Part shown: piece by piece, positions 55,847 through 64,000 of the stretch
Layout: each line of letters starts with the position of its first letter
Numbering within the stretch: position 1 is the first letter of the stretch
From: Lachnospiraceae bacterium
Lineage (GTDB): Bacteria; Bacillota; Clostridia; Lachnospirales; Lachnospiraceae
Direction of reading: 5' to 3'
NCBI GenBank assembly: GCA_015057275.1
Contig: SVEO01000006.1
Location: 38,108 to 102,107 of the forward strand
DNA: 64,000 nt
The notes under the pieces: generated by a model
What the model was told of the DNA's origin: nothing
Seen by the model: only the letters and a program-made list of their open reading frames with translations
Databases searched by the model: none
Made by a program: the position numbers and the translations under genes

Positions 55847-55860
55847 AAAGGAGAAACATT

Positions 55861-56286
55861 ATGAATTTGGGATTATTAGGAACAGCATTAGCTATGGGCA
55901 TCGCCGCAATCGGCTCTGCCATCGGTATCGGTATTGCCGGACAGGCATCCATTGGTGCGTGGAAGAAATGTTACATGAGTAATAAAGCGGCACCATTTAT
56001 TCTTACCGTTTTCGCCGGCGCACCACTGACGCAGACGATTTACGGTTTCCTTTTGATGCAGCAGATGAAGGCATCCGCTGCTGACCCAGCATTTTTGTTC
56101 GGTCTCGGAATTGCATCCGGTGTTGCTATGGCATTTTCGGCTGTGTTCCAGGGTAAGGCAGGTGCTGCAGGTGCAGATGCTTTGGCAGAAACAGGAAAAG
56201 GCTTCTCGCAGTATATCACAGTTGTCGGTTTGTGCGAAACCGTTGCATTGTTTGCACTTGTTTTCAGCATGGTAGCGCTTGGGTAA
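55861..56286 (+). CDS. ntpK: V-type ATPase subunit K (c ring)
   Basis: 141 residues with four hydrophobic segments in two hairpins. Gly-rich AAIGSAIGIGIAGQASIG in the first; the second hairpin carries Glu in VGLCETVALFALV (about 125-137), the ion-binding carboxylate. Only one of the two hairpins shows an obvious membrane carboxylate. Confidence 0.92.
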   Translation: MNLGLLGTALAMGIAAIGSAIGIGIAGQASIGAWKKCYMSNKAAPFILTVFAGAPLTQTIYGFLLMQQMKASAADPAFLFGLGIASGVAMAFSAVFQGKAGAAGADALAETGKGFSQYITVVGLCETVALFALVFSMVALG

Positions 56287-56318
56287 GTTGAACCAACAAA
56301 TGAATATTAGGAAAGAAG

Positions 56319-56345
56319 GCGTCGCAGCAAGGCGGCGCTTTTTTT
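56319..56345 (+). terminator. Terminator of the V-ATPase operon
   Basis: GCGTCGC (56319-56325) with GCGGCGC (56332-56338), one G-U pair, then seven Ts. Confidence 0.88.
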
Positions 56346-56491
56346 ATGGTGCGCTGTTAGCGTAGTATAAGAAAAGGCCTTGACTATTATAGCCAAAGCC
56401 TGATTTCTGCCCATTGCAATGCCAATAGATGTAGTAATTTTAGATTACTGCCTTAATTATCTGTAACATTTTGGGGTGTTTTTGTAAATCT

Positions 56492-58507
56492 TTATTTTAG
56501 TCGAATCCCACATCCTGCCTTTGCGAATACAGGAATCTTATCGAGTGGAGCATCTACCTCATAAAATGCACCCCCCGAATATAATTCGCCTGTGTAAGCA
56601 TCTGCCCAATCGCATCCTGCCGGCAGATAAACCTTGCGTTCTCGCACATTCGCCTCCATAACCGGAGCTACAAGCAGGTCATGTCCAAAAAGATATTCAT
56701 CCTGATTTTCCCAGCAATTTGTGTCATGCGGGAAATCGTAGAACAGCGCTTTGATGACCGGCGTACCTTTTTCGTGAGCTTCCGCCATCGCCTCGCGAAT
56801 ATAATCTTTTAATGAATCGCGGATATGAATATATTTTACCATCATCTCCTCGACATGCGGCGGACAGCTCCAAACCTCATTGTCCGCGCTGGAACCACAC
56901 ATCCCGCCGCCGGTAAAACCGAGCGGTTTCTTATCATGCGGGTCGCGGTCACCATGCAGTCGCATGACCGGCAAAAACGCGCCGAGCTGGAACCAGCGCA
57001 TCAGCAATTCGTGGAAATTCGGGTCATGAATATTGCCACCATGAAAACCGCCGATATCAGCAGTCCACCAAGGAATGCCGGCAAGCCCCATATTAATACC
57101 CGCGGTAAACTGATTGCGCAATTGCGTGAATGTCGACGGCACATCGCCAGACCAAACGAGAGCGCCGTACTTGGCAGCACCCGCCCATGCACAGCGAATC
57201 AAATTAATCGTTTTTTTTACACCCTCGGTCTGCATGCCCTCATAAAATGCACGCGCGTATTGTACCGGGTATTCGTTCGCACATTCCAATGCCGGGCCAT
57301 CATAGTAACGGTAGATATCAAAATCAGCATGGGTAAATTCCGGTTCTGCCTCATCGAACCAAAACAGTTCCACGCCGTTTTCGCGGTAATTTTCCTTACA
57401 AATGTTCCAAATATATTCACGGGCTTCCGGGTTTGTCACATCAATAAACTGCTCCATGCCGAAGCAATCCATTGTCACTGGAATGCCGCGATCGCAACGG
57501 ACAAGCAAATCGCGTTCCATCATTTCCTGATAATGTATGGATGCACGGTCAACCGTTGGCCAAACGGAAACCATCAATTTCATACCCATTTCATTCAGCT
57601 CTTCGGCCATTTTTTTAGGGTTCGGCCAATAATTTTTATCGTAGCACCAATCTCCCTGCTGTGGCCAATGGAAGAAATCCACCACCATTACCTTGACCGG
57701 AATCTTTCGTTTATAATATTCGCGTGCGACTGCTAAAAGCTCTTCCTGCGTCTGATAGCGTAGCTTGCACTGCCAAAAACCAAGCGCATAATCCGGCATC
57801 ATTGGAGGACGTCCGGTTACCGCTGTATAGTTTTCTAAAATTTCTGCAGGAGTGTCGCCGGCTGTTGCCCAATACTGAATTTCGCGGCAGGATTCCACAT
57901 CCCACTCAGTAATGTTATGACCGAATGTCGCGCGGCCAACCGCCGGATTGTTCCAGAAAAATCCATAACCGAGATTAGAAATTGCAAAAGGAACGCTTGC
58001 CTGCGTGTTCTTCTGCGCCATCTCTAAGGAACATCCTTTCAGATTCAGGTATGAATGCTGATACTGACCCATGCCGAAAATTTTCTCGTCCGGATGTGCT
58101 TCAAAACGCACAGTCGTGTGGTAATTGTCGCCACCGACCGATTTGTATGTGCGTGCTGCCATCTTTACCATCACAATCTGGTCTAAATCTTCCCAGTTTT
58201 CCGTGCCGTAATCCCACGAGCGGTAATATTCCTTTAATAGGAGTTTGCCGTCTTGATTATAAAATGAAATTTTTCCAAACACAGTAATAACAGCAGTGAT
58301 TTTTCCGTTCGTAATCGTAGCTCTTTTATCCTCAATCTGTATCGTGCCCTGAGTTTTCAGCGGCGTATCCAGTGCCCAATTTTTACCGGAAAATGCGTGA
58401 TTCTGTGTTGCACGCACACGCAGACCAGTTCCCCAAGGAGTAATTTCAACAATTTCTTTGCGTCGCTTGAAAAGCAGGCTGCCGTCTATTTCTTTGAAGT
58501 AATTCAT
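56492..58507 (-). CDS. GH31 family glycosidase, probable alpha-xylosidase
   Basis: 671 residues, no signal peptide. N-terminal beta domain, then the TIM barrel with nucleophile Asp in ELFWFDEAEPEF (about 385) and acid/base Asp in VWSGDVPSTF (about 455). The WFDEAEPE context and KVMVVDFFHWPQQGDW resemble alpha-xylosidases more than alpha-glucosidases. Acts inside the cell on xyloglucan or other alpha-linked oligosaccharides. Confidence 0.9.
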   Translation of the reverse strand: MNYFKEIDGSLLFKRRKEIVEITPWGTGLRVRATQNHAFSGKNWALDTPLKTQGTIQIEDKRATITNGKITAVITVFGKISFYNQDGKLLLKEYYRSWDYGTENWEDLDQIVMVKMAARTYKSVGGDNYHTTVRFEAHPDEKIFGMGQYQHSYLNLKGCSLEMAQKNTQASVPFAISNLGYGFFWNNPAVGRATFGHNITEWDVESCREIQYWATAGDTPAEILENYTAVTGRPPMMPDYALGFWQCKLRYQTQEELLAVAREYYKRKIPVKVMVVDFFHWPQQGDWCYDKNYWPNPKKMAEELNEMGMKLMVSVWPTVDRASIHYQEMMERDLLVRCDRGIPVTMDCFGMEQFIDVTNPEAREYIWNICKENYRENGVELFWFDEAEPEFTHADFDIYRYYDGPALECANEYPVQYARAFYEGMQTEGVKKTINLIRCAWAGAAKYGALVWSGDVPSTFTQLRNQFTAGINMGLAGIPWWTADIGGFHGGNIHDPNFHELLMRWFQLGAFLPVMRLHGDRDPHDKKPLGFTGGGMCGSSADNEVWSCPPHVEEMMVKYIHIRDSLKDYIREAMAEAHEKGTPVIKALFYDFPHDTNCWENQDEYLFGHDLLVAPVMEANVRERKVYLPAGCDWADAYTGELYSGGAFYEVDAPLDKIPVFAKAGCGIRLK

Positions 58508-58665
58508 GTAAAACCTCCATCAAATATTCTTAAGCACATTTTACACAGTGCACCCGAAAAAACAATGAATACTGTGTTATCATGTGAGCTATATAATGAT
58601 AATGTTCTTTATTAGCGGAGGTGTGTATGGCGCCATTGGCAGACAATAATTTCATAAAAAAGCGC

Positions 58666-58692
58666 TTGACAAAAGAGGTGAAATTATATAAT
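58666..58692 (+). promoter_or_regulatory. Promoter of the aldolase-like gene
   Basis: TTGACA (58666-58671) and TATAAT (58687-58692), spacer only 15 bases; a TATACC at 58692-58697 gives 20. Plausible but not ideal spacing. Confidence 0.5.
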
Positions 58693-58757
58693 ATACCAAT
58701 ATCACTTCAATGCTTTAAAGTTCAACGGACTAAAGCAAAAGAAAAGAGGGAATAAAA

Positions 58758-59732
58758 ATGGAAAACAAAGCAACATTAATTTCATACCGTCCAGACATCA
58801 AGGTGGTCGATTGTACAATGAGAGACGGAGGTTTAGTGAATAATTTCGCATTTGCCGACGAATTCGTAAAAGAATTATACCGTACAAATATCGCAGCTGG
58901 TGTTGACTATATGGAATTTGGCTATAAAGCATCCAAGAAAATTTTTAAAAAGGAAGATTTTGGCAAGTGGAAATTCTGCGATGAGGACGATATCCGCGCG
59001 ATTGTTGGTGACAATAATTCGGATTTAAAAATTTCGGTAATGACCGATGTTGGGCGTACGGATTACAGAAATGATATTTTGCCGAAGAAGGACAGTGTGA
59101 TTGATTTGATTCGTACTGCGACATATATCCACCAGATTCCGGCGGCGATTGACATGATTGAGGATGCGAAAGCAAAGGGTTATGAGACGACCGTTAACAT
59201 TATGGCAGTTTCAAAAGTAAACGATGAAGACTTGACAAATGGTTTGAACCTTTTAGCCAAGAGCAGCGTAGATGTCATTTACCTTGTAGACAGCTTCGGT
59301 TCGTTCTACCCAGAGCAGATTAGACGCCTCGCGGATAAATACTTGAATGTAGCTGCAAAAACCGGTAAAAAAATTGGTATTCACGCGCACAACAATCAGC
59401 AGCTTGCTTTTGCGAACACGATTGAGGCACTAATCGATGGTGTCAGCTACTTAGATGCCACAGTAAGTGGCATGGGGCGAGGCGCCGGTAATTGCTATAT
59501 GGAATCATTGCTTGGCTTCCTGAAGAATCCAAAATACAACTTAGTACCGATGATGGACTTTGTAGAAAAAGAAATGCTGCCGTTAAAGCAGTCAGGTGCA
59601 GTTTGGGGGTATGATATCCCGTATTTGTTGACTGGCATTTTAAACAGCCATCCGTCCTCCGCAATTAAATTTATCAAGGAGAAACGCACGGATTATACAA
59701 ATTTTCAGCATGAGTTGTTAGACTTAGAATAA
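58758..59732 (+). CDS. HMGL-like aldolase/pyruvate-carboxyltransferase family protein
   Basis: 324 residues. VVDCTMRDGGLVNNF holds the catalytic Arg-Asp of the DRE-TIM superfamily, and IGIHAHNNQQLAFAN gives the metal-binding HxH. Related to 4-hydroxy-2-oxovalerate aldolases, but no partner dehydrogenase is adjacent, so the true substrate is unknown. Strong expression signals: promoter and AAGAGGG. Confidence 0.85.
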   Translation: MENKATLISYRPDIKVVDCTMRDGGLVNNFAFADEFVKELYRTNIAAGVDYMEFGYKASKKIFKKEDFGKWKFCDEDDIRAIVGDNNSDLKISVMTDVGRTDYRNDILPKKDSVIDLIRTATYIHQIPAAIDMIEDAKAKGYETTVNIMAVSKVNDEDLTNGLNLLAKSSVDVIYLVDSFGSFYPEQIRRLADKYLNVAAKTGKKIGIHAHNNQQLAFANTIEALIDGVSYLDATVSGMGRGAGNCYMESLLGFLKNPKYNLVPMMDFVEKEMLPLKQSGAVWGYDIPYLLTGILNSHPSSAIKFIKEKRTDYTNFQHELLDLE

Positions 59733-59741
59733 TGTGATATA

Positions 59742-59776
59742 ATGGCCACGTAGGATGAATGTTTTACGTGGCTTTG
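59742..59776 (+). terminator. Hairpin after the aldolase-like gene
   Basis: GCCACGTA and TACGTGGC arms (about 59744-59751 and 59766-59773), followed by TTTGC. Weak T run. Confidence 0.5.
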
Positions 59777-59799
59777 CTAAAGAATGGAGAATACAACAG

Positions 59800-60087
59800 A
59801 TGTTAACCAGAATTGATTTTATGCCGCCGCAATATTTGAAAAAGGCAGTATATACAGGAAATCACAGCGGGATGCGTTACCGTATGGAAAAAGCGGAGGA
59901 GCAACTAAAAACAACCATATGGGCCGGCCCATATGCGTATGAAAAAATTGCTGATGAGCAGAAAGAAGAGTTTTATTCATCTTTCGATGAAACAGGTATT
60001 GCGAATGCTATTGCCTGGCTGAATCAAAAATACGAAGAGAAGCAACAGCTGTGGGATGAAGTTCCGATTCTTGGTCTAAATTCCTAA
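59800..60087 (+). CDS. Small protein of unknown function
   Basis: 95 residues beginning MLTRIDFMPPQYLKKAVYTG. The N-terminal start context (MPPQYLKKAVYTG, RYRMEK) is conserved-looking, and the rest is helical (IANAIAWLNQKYEEKQQLW). No family recognised. ATG 59800 follows GGAG at 10 bases; earlier in-frame Met is inside the preceding hairpin. Confidence 0.65.
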   Translation: MLTRIDFMPPQYLKKAVYTGNHSGMRYRMEKAEEQLKTTIWAGPYAYEKIADEQKEEFYSSFDETGIANAIAWLNQKYEEKQQLWDEVPILGLNS

Positions 60088-60115
60088 TTGACAAAATGCG
60101 ATAATTTGCTATAAT
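60088..60115 (+). promoter_or_regulatory. Thiamine operon promoter
   Basis: TTGACA (60088-60093), 16 bases, TATAAT (60110-60115), starting immediately after the preceding gene's stop codon. Confidence 0.85.
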
Positions 60116-60121
60116 AATTGC

Positions 60122-60309
60122 AGAGTGTGAAGAAAGTCACACGAAGGGGTACACCACCGCGGGTGTATTTTTTCGTGTGGCTTTCTTTTTTGTGATGACA
60201 AGGGAAAAGGACATCACACTTGAGCGAATGAGCTTTAGATGACTGCAAATCAGAACACAATTCGCGAAGCATAGGGTGTTTCTGTATATCTTTTTGAATG
60301 GAGGTAGTT
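60122..60309 (+). ncRNA. Leader of the thiamine operon with terminator/antiterminator potential
   Basis: A 16-base stem AAGAAAGTCACACGAA (60130-60145) with TTCGTGTGGCTTTCTT (60172-60187), containing an inner TACACC/GGTGTA hairpin and followed by TTTT, is a strong terminator within the leader. GTGTGA (60125-60130) can instead pair with TCACAC (60137-60142) and would break it. A TGTGATG/CATCACA hairpin follows (60191-60218). TPP riboswitch core sequences are absent. A thiS RNA motif has been described upstream of thiS in Firmicutes; this may be a member. Confidence 0.65.
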
Positions 60310-60504
60310 ATGATTGTAAACGGTAACAAAATTTCTTTGGAAGCGCCGGTAACCGTGGCTGCATTTTTAGAAGAAAAGGGGTATTTAAAAAGCAGAGTGG
60401 TTGTTGAGAAAAACGGTGATATTGTGCCCAAGGCATCTTTTGAGACGGTGTTTTTAGACGATAGGGACGAAATTGAGATTGTTCATTTTGTTGGAGGTGG
60501 ATGA
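60310..60504 (+). CDS. thiS: Sulfur carrier protein ThiS
   Basis: 64 residues, ubiquitin-like fold, ending FVGGG. The C-terminal Gly-Gly is adenylated by ThiF and thiocarboxylated. ATG 60310 follows TGGAGG; the in-frame MEVV upstream overlaps that site. Confidence 0.93.
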   Translation: MIVNGNKISLEAPVTVAAFLEEKGYLKSRVVVEKNGDIVPKASFETVFLDDRDEIEIVHFVGGG

Positions 60505-60507
60505 GAA

Positions 60508-61155
60508 ATGCAGATTTCGAAAGAACAATATGAGAATTGTCTGGCAGAGCGCATTACCATGGAAGCATATGAAAAGCTGGCTGCCGGGCGTGTGGCCATT
60601 GCAGGACTTGGCGGTCTCGGATCCCATATTGCGATTATGTTAGCAAGATGTGGCGTTGGGAAACTGCATCTAATTGATTTTGATGAGGTCGATTTGAGTA
60701 ATATTCATCGACAGGCGTATCACTTGTCGCAGATTGGAAAAAAGAAAACGGAGGCGATTGCGGAATTAATTTGCGAGATAAATCCTTATATTAAGTTACA
60801 TCTCGATGACATTCGCGTCGAAAAAGAGCAGGTGGCAACACTGTTTGCCGATGAAGATATCATATGTGAAGCCTTTGATCATGCGGAAGCGAAAACAATG
60901 CTATTAGAGCAATTTCTTACCAATCGAACCGTTTGGATAGAAGAAAAGAAACTAGTAACCGCTTCCGGGATGGCAGGATTTGCGTCTGCTAATACTATAA
61001 TTACCAGACAAGTGCTAAAAAATGTATATCAATGTGGTGATGGAGTGTCGGATATTGCGGATGACATTGGATTAACATCAGCCAGAGTAACAATATGTGC
61101 GGCTCATCAGGCCAATATGATTTTACGATTATTATTAGGAGAGAAAACTCCGTAA
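60508..61155 (+). CDS. thiF: ThiS adenylyltransferase ThiF
   Basis: 215 residues. Nucleotide-binding GLGGLGSHIAIMLARCGVG (about 33-51), IDFDEVDLSNIHRQ, and ICEAFDHAEAK. E1-like enzyme activating ThiS. The CxxC zinc pair of larger homologues is not evident, consistent with the short ThiF type. Confidence 0.92.
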   Translation: MQISKEQYENCLAERITMEAYEKLAAGRVAIAGLGGLGSHIAIMLARCGVGKLHLIDFDEVDLSNIHRQAYHLSQIGKKKTEAIAELICEINPYIKLHLDDIRVEKEQVATLFADEDIICEAFDHAEAKTMLLEQFLTNRTVWIEEKKLVTASGMAGFASANTIITRQVLKNVYQCGDGVSDIADDIGLTSARVTICAAHQANMILRLLLGEKTP

Positions 61156-61173
61156 AACAGAAACGAGGGAACT

Positions 61174-61947
61174 ATGGAGAAAAAAGATACATTTATATTA
61201 GGAGGAAAAGAATTTTCATCCCGCTTTATTTTGGGGTCAGGAAAATACAATGTGCAGCTTATTAAAGCAGCTGTGGAAAATGCCGGAGCACAGATGATTA
61301 CACTGGCCCTTCGTCGTGCAAACACAAAGGATGCAGAGAATATTTTAGATCATATTCCGGAGGGAATCACATTATTGCCGAACACTTCCGGTGCTAGAAA
61401 TGCCAAAGAGGCAGTGCGTATTGCACGTCTCGCCAGAGAACTTGGGTGCGGAAATTTTGTAAAAGTAGAGGTCATTCATGATTCAAAATATTTACTGCCG
61501 GACAATTACGAGACAATTAAAGCGACCGAACAGTTGGCTGCGGAAGGATTTGTTGTGCTTCCTTATATGTATCCGGATTTAAATGTAGCGAGAGACCTAA
61601 TGAGTGCCGGGGCGGCAGCCATTATGCCGTTAGCTGCTCCGATTGGCTCCAATAAGGGGCTTGCTACCAAAGATTTTATCCGCATATTAATTGAAGAAAT
61701 TGACCTTCCGATTATCGTGGATGCAGGTATCGGTCGGCCGTCGCAAGCATGCGAGGCGATGGAGATGGGGTGCGCGGCTGTGATGGCAAATACGGCGATT
61801 GCGACCGCAGGTGACATTCCGAGGATGGCAAAAGCTTTTCATCTCGCCATTGAAGCGGGCAGAAGTGCATATTTATCCGGACTTGGCAGGGTGTTAGAAA
61901 AAGGTGGTTCCGCCTCCTCACCGCTGACCGGATTTTTGCAAGATTAA
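61174..61947 (+). CDS. thiG: Thiazole synthase ThiG
   Basis: 257 residues, TIM barrel. [11 protein letters not shown], the Schiff-base Lys in FVKVEVIHD, and [19 protein letters not shown] are characteristic. Builds the thiazole phosphate from DXP, ThiS-thiocarboxylate and dehydroglycine. Confidence 0.95.
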   Translation: MEKKDTFILGGKEFSSRFILGSGKYNVQLIKAAVENAGAQMITLALRRANTKDAENILDHIPEGITLLPNTSGARNAKEAVRIARLARELGCGNFVKVEVIHDSKYLLPDNYETIKATEQLAAEGFVVLPYMYPDLNVARDLMSAGAAAIMPLAAPIGSNKGLATKDFIRILIEEIDLPIIVDAGIGRPSQACEAMEMGCAAVMANTAIATAGDIPRMAKAFHLAIEAGRSAYLSGLGRVLEKGGSASSPLTGFLQD

Positions 61948-61961
61948 CAGGAGGCAGTAAA

Positions 61962-63116
61962 ATGGAACGCACAAATCATATGGAATATATGGATGGGATG
62001 GAGATTATTAAAAGTGACATAATGCAAAAAGTAATCAATAAGATGCATCACTACCAGCCGGGGAAATATACTGCGGAAGATGTTAGGCAAGCATTACAAC
62101 GTGAATATTGCACGGTGGAAGACTTTGCAGCACTCCTTTCGCCGGCCGCAGAACCGTATTTAGAGCAGATGGCGCAAAGAGCCAAACTGGAAACGCGAAA
62201 ACATTTCGGAAATTCCGTTTATTTATTCACACCGCTTTATCTTTCGAATTATTGTGAGAATCATTGTGTTTACTGTGGCTTTAACTGTTATAACCATATT
62301 AAGCGTGCAAAATTGAGCATAGAAGAGATAGAGAAAGAAATGCGGGCGATTGCAGCTAGTGGGCTGGAAGAAATTCTATTATTGACCGGTGAAAGCAGAA
62401 AAATGGCAGATATCACTTACATCGGAGAAGCCTGCAAAATCGCACGGAAATATTTTAAAATGGTAGGGCTCGAAGTCTATCCGATGAATTCTGACGAGTA
62501 CGCATATCTCCATGCGTGCGGCGCTGATTTCGTGACCGTGTTTCAGGAAACTTATGATTCTGACCAATACGAGACACTGCATCTGGCCGGACACAAGAGA
62601 GTGTTTCCATACCGTTTCCATGCGCAGGAACGTGCACTGATGGGCGGTATGCGCGGTGTGGCCTTTGCTGCACTTTTAGGCCTTGCTGATTTTAGAAAAG
62701 ATGCTTTTGCAACCGGCATTCACGCGTATTTTATTCAGAATAAGTATCCATGGGCGGAGATTTCTTTCTCCTGTCCGCGTCTGCGGCCAATTGTAAATAA
62801 TGACAAAATTAATCCTAAGGATGTGCATGAAACGCAGCTTTTGCAAATTATGATGGCTTACCGCATTTTTATGCCATTTGCAGGAATGACGATTTCCACA
62901 AGAGAACGTGCGGGTTTTCGTGATAACGTGGTCGGTATGACAGCAACCAAAATATCGGCGGGAGTCAGCACCGGAATCGGGAATCATGGTGAAAATGATG
63001 TGGAGAAGGGAGACGTCCAGTTTGAAATAGCAGACAGAAGAAATGTAGAGGAAGTGTGCTGTGCATTAAGAGAACATGGATTGCAGCCGGTGATGAATGA
63101 TTATGTATATGTATAA
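61962..63116 (+). CDS. thiH: Dehydroglycine synthase ThiH (radical SAM)
   Basis: 384 residues. Radical-SAM cysteines in CENHCVYCGF (about 88-97), CxxxCxxC. Cleaves tyrosine to dehydroglycine and p-cresol, the anaerobic route to thiazole, fitting an anaerobe. Overlaps thiE. Confidence 0.94.
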   Translation: MERTNHMEYMDGMEIIKSDIMQKVINKMHHYQPGKYTAEDVRQALQREYCTVEDFAALLSPAAEPYLEQMAQRAKLETRKHFGNSVYLFTPLYLSNYCENHCVYCGFNCYNHIKRAKLSIEEIEKEMRAIAASGLEEILLLTGESRKMADITYIGEACKIARKYFKMVGLEVYPMNSDEYAYLHACGADFVTVFQETYDSDQYETLHLAGHKRVFPYRFHAQERALMGGMRGVAFAALLGLADFRKDAFATGIHAYFIQNKYPWAEISFSCPRLRPIVNNDKINPKDVHETQLLQIMMAYRIFMPFAGMTISTRERAGFRDNVVGMTATKISAGVSTGIGNHGENDVEKGDVQFEIADRRNVEEVCCALREHGLQPVMNDYVYV

Positions 63117-63711
63117 AAAGATACTTGTAACAAATCGAAAAATTTGTAAAATTGATTTAATATCGCAGTTAAATCACCTGGCCCAGTTATGGGATAAGGA
63201 AAATGCAATGAAACCGGAACGCATCATTTTGCGAGAAAAGGATTTATCAAAAACACAATATGAGATGCTTGCAAAAGAGGTGCTACAATTCTGTGAGAAA
63301 AATCAACTGATATTAACAGCACATACCCATTTGGATATCACAAAAAAAATCGCCTGTAAACATCTGCATCTTTCATTTCCGGCTTTTCGGGAATATGTTC
63401 CACAGATTGCAAAGATGAAAGCAGAACAGACCCTCTGCGAAGTGGGGGTATCGGTACATTCAATAGAAGAAGCAATCTATGTTATGAGACATGGCGGCGA
63501 TTATCTTACGGCGGGGCATATTTTTGCAACAGATTGTAAAAAAGGTCTCCCGCCGCGAGGTCTCTCCTTTTTAGAAAAAATTTGCCGTGAGGTACCCATT
63601 CCGGTATACGCAATCGGCGGTATACAGCTTAGAGAATGTGAAAAAATGGAAGCTTGTAGGCAGGTTGGTGTAGCAGGAGTTTGCATTATGTCGGATTACA
63701 TGAAATTGTAA
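63109..63711 (+). CDS. thiE: Thiamine phosphate synthase-like ThiE
   Basis: 200 residues. Contains RIILREKDLSKTQYEMLA, VSVHSIEEAIYVMRHGGDYLTAGHIFAT and PVYAIGGI as in ThiE/TenI. Joins thiazole and pyrimidine phosphates; the divergent sequence leaves TenI-like function possible. Several Met codons overlap the thiH end (63097, 63103, 63109); the start is uncertain. No thiC is present in this operon. Confidence 0.85.
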   Translation: MYKKILVTNRKICKIDLISQLNHLAQLWDKENAMKPERIILREKDLSKTQYEMLAKEVLQFCEKNQLILTAHTHLDITKKIACKHLHLSFPAFREYVPQIAKMKAEQTLCEVGVSVHSIEEAIYVMRHGGDYLTAGHIFATDCKKGLPPRGLSFLEKICREVPIPVYAIGGIQLRECEKMEACRQVGVAGVCIMSDYMKL

Positions 63712-63733
63712 ATAAAAAAATTATTAAAAGTTG

Positions 63734-63762
63734 TTGACAGAATGAAAATTGTTTGATAGTAT
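63734..63762 (+). promoter_or_regulatory. rRNA operon promoter P1
   Basis: TTGACA (63734-63739), 17 bases, TAGTAT (63757-63762). Confidence 0.7.
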
Positions 63763-63855
63763 ACACGACGTTGCGGTTAAAAATATGCCGTAGCAACAAC
63801 AAAGTTGTTTAAAAAATGAAGTGAAAAAATCTTTGAAAAAACCCGAAAAAAGTGC

Positions 63856-63884
63856 TTGACAAAGTACACGGGTTTTAGTAGAAT
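63856..63884 (+). promoter_or_regulatory. rRNA operon promoter P2
   Basis: TTGACA (63856-63861), 17 bases, TAGAAT (63879-63884). Lies 122 bases downstream of P1, the tandem layout of rrn operons. Confidence 0.75.
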
Positions 63885-63891
63885 GAACAAG

Positions 63892-64000
63892 CTGTCGCAA
63901 AACGGACAGCAAGAGTTCGTCAAGTGGGAACTCATAGAACCTTGAAAACTGAACAGTAAACCATCCCTGAAGATTTCTAAAAAAAGCTTATAAAAAATAA
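63892..64000 (+). other. Pre-16S rRNA leader (partial)
   Basis: Contains a GCTGTCGC...GGACAGC hairpin and the CCTTGAAAACTGAACAG string commonly seen before rRNA genes in Firmicutes. The 16S gene itself is not reached before the window ends. Confidence 0.65.

Noticed and set aside
56825..57736. 303-residue ORF antisense to the GH31 gene
   Set aside because: It lies wholly opposite a well-supported glycosidase, and its composition is that of a reverse-complement shadow.
60140..60170. T-box-like core (ACCGCGGG) in the thi leader
   Set aside because: The match is partial and there is no room for a Stem I specifier domain between promoter and this element; thiamine genes are also not T-box targets.
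60088..60309. TPP riboswitch before the thiamine operon
   Set aside because: The conserved thi-box strings (such as CTGAGA and ACCTGAT) are absent on either strand.

Overview
The window looks like a low-to-mid GC Firmicutes chromosome, most likely a Lachnospiraceae-type Clostridia. The evidence is the S10-spc-alpha ribosomal block continuing into ecfA1-ecfA2-ecfT-truA-rplM-rpsI, the zinc-ribbon S14, an unusually long L17, strong AGGAGG ribosome-binding sites and consensus TTGACA/TATAAT promoters. No species is claimed.

Layout. 1-3.3 kb: the 3' part of a CBS/DRTGG manganese pyrophosphatase, aroK, and a LysM-G5-M23 cell-wall hydrolase behind a WalR-like box. 3.4-24.4 kb: the ribosomal protein superoperon (rpsJ to rplQ, with secY, adk, map, infA and rpoA), the ECF vitamin-transporter energising module, truA, rplM and rpsI. 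Several gaps in this block hold long structured leaders (before rpsJ, rplC, rpsM and rplM). 24.45-29.2 kb: a compact integrative element inserted downstream of rpsI. It carries a ribbon-helix-helix protein, a tyrosine integrase, a small PH-like protein, an XRE repressor, a solitary C5-cytosine methyltransferase, a Cro-like protein and an excisionase-like protein. It is almost devoid of CpG, with abrupt edges, and contains three copies of a TGTATCT-N5-AGATACA palindrome.

29.2-36.2 kb: an ECF sigma/anti-sigma pair, a decayed IS copy with terminal inverted repeats, a three-gene envelope operon (two lipoproteins, one with HExxH, plus a membrane protein), a TM2 protein, and about 1.2 kb of mostly decayed DNA. 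36.2-48.5 kb: housekeeping and accessory genes: a HAM1-like pyrophosphatase, a YwlG-like protein, an XRE-TPR regulator, a methyltransferase, a MarR-led hydrolase/esterase operon, a DUF2975/HTH pair with pnuC, a D-2-hydroxyacid dehydrogenase, GH88 plus DUF2264 glycan genes, and an AlkD-like protein. 48.7-56.3 kb: three 82-bp tandem repeats, each carrying an extended -10 box, followed by a seven-gene V-type ATPase operon of the E-DUF2764-A-B-D-I-K type. 56.5-60.1 kb: a GH31 glycosidase, an HMGL-like aldolase and a small unknown protein. 60.1-63.7 kb: thiS-thiF-thiG-thiH-thiE behind a terminator-containing leader that is not a TPP riboswitch. 63.7-64 kb: tandem P1/P2 promoters and leader of an rRNA operon whose 16S gene should start just past the window.

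The most interesting object is the CpG-void element. Its base composition marks its borders better than any repeat, and it carries its own cytosine-5 methyltransferase under a palindrome-based regulatory circuit.
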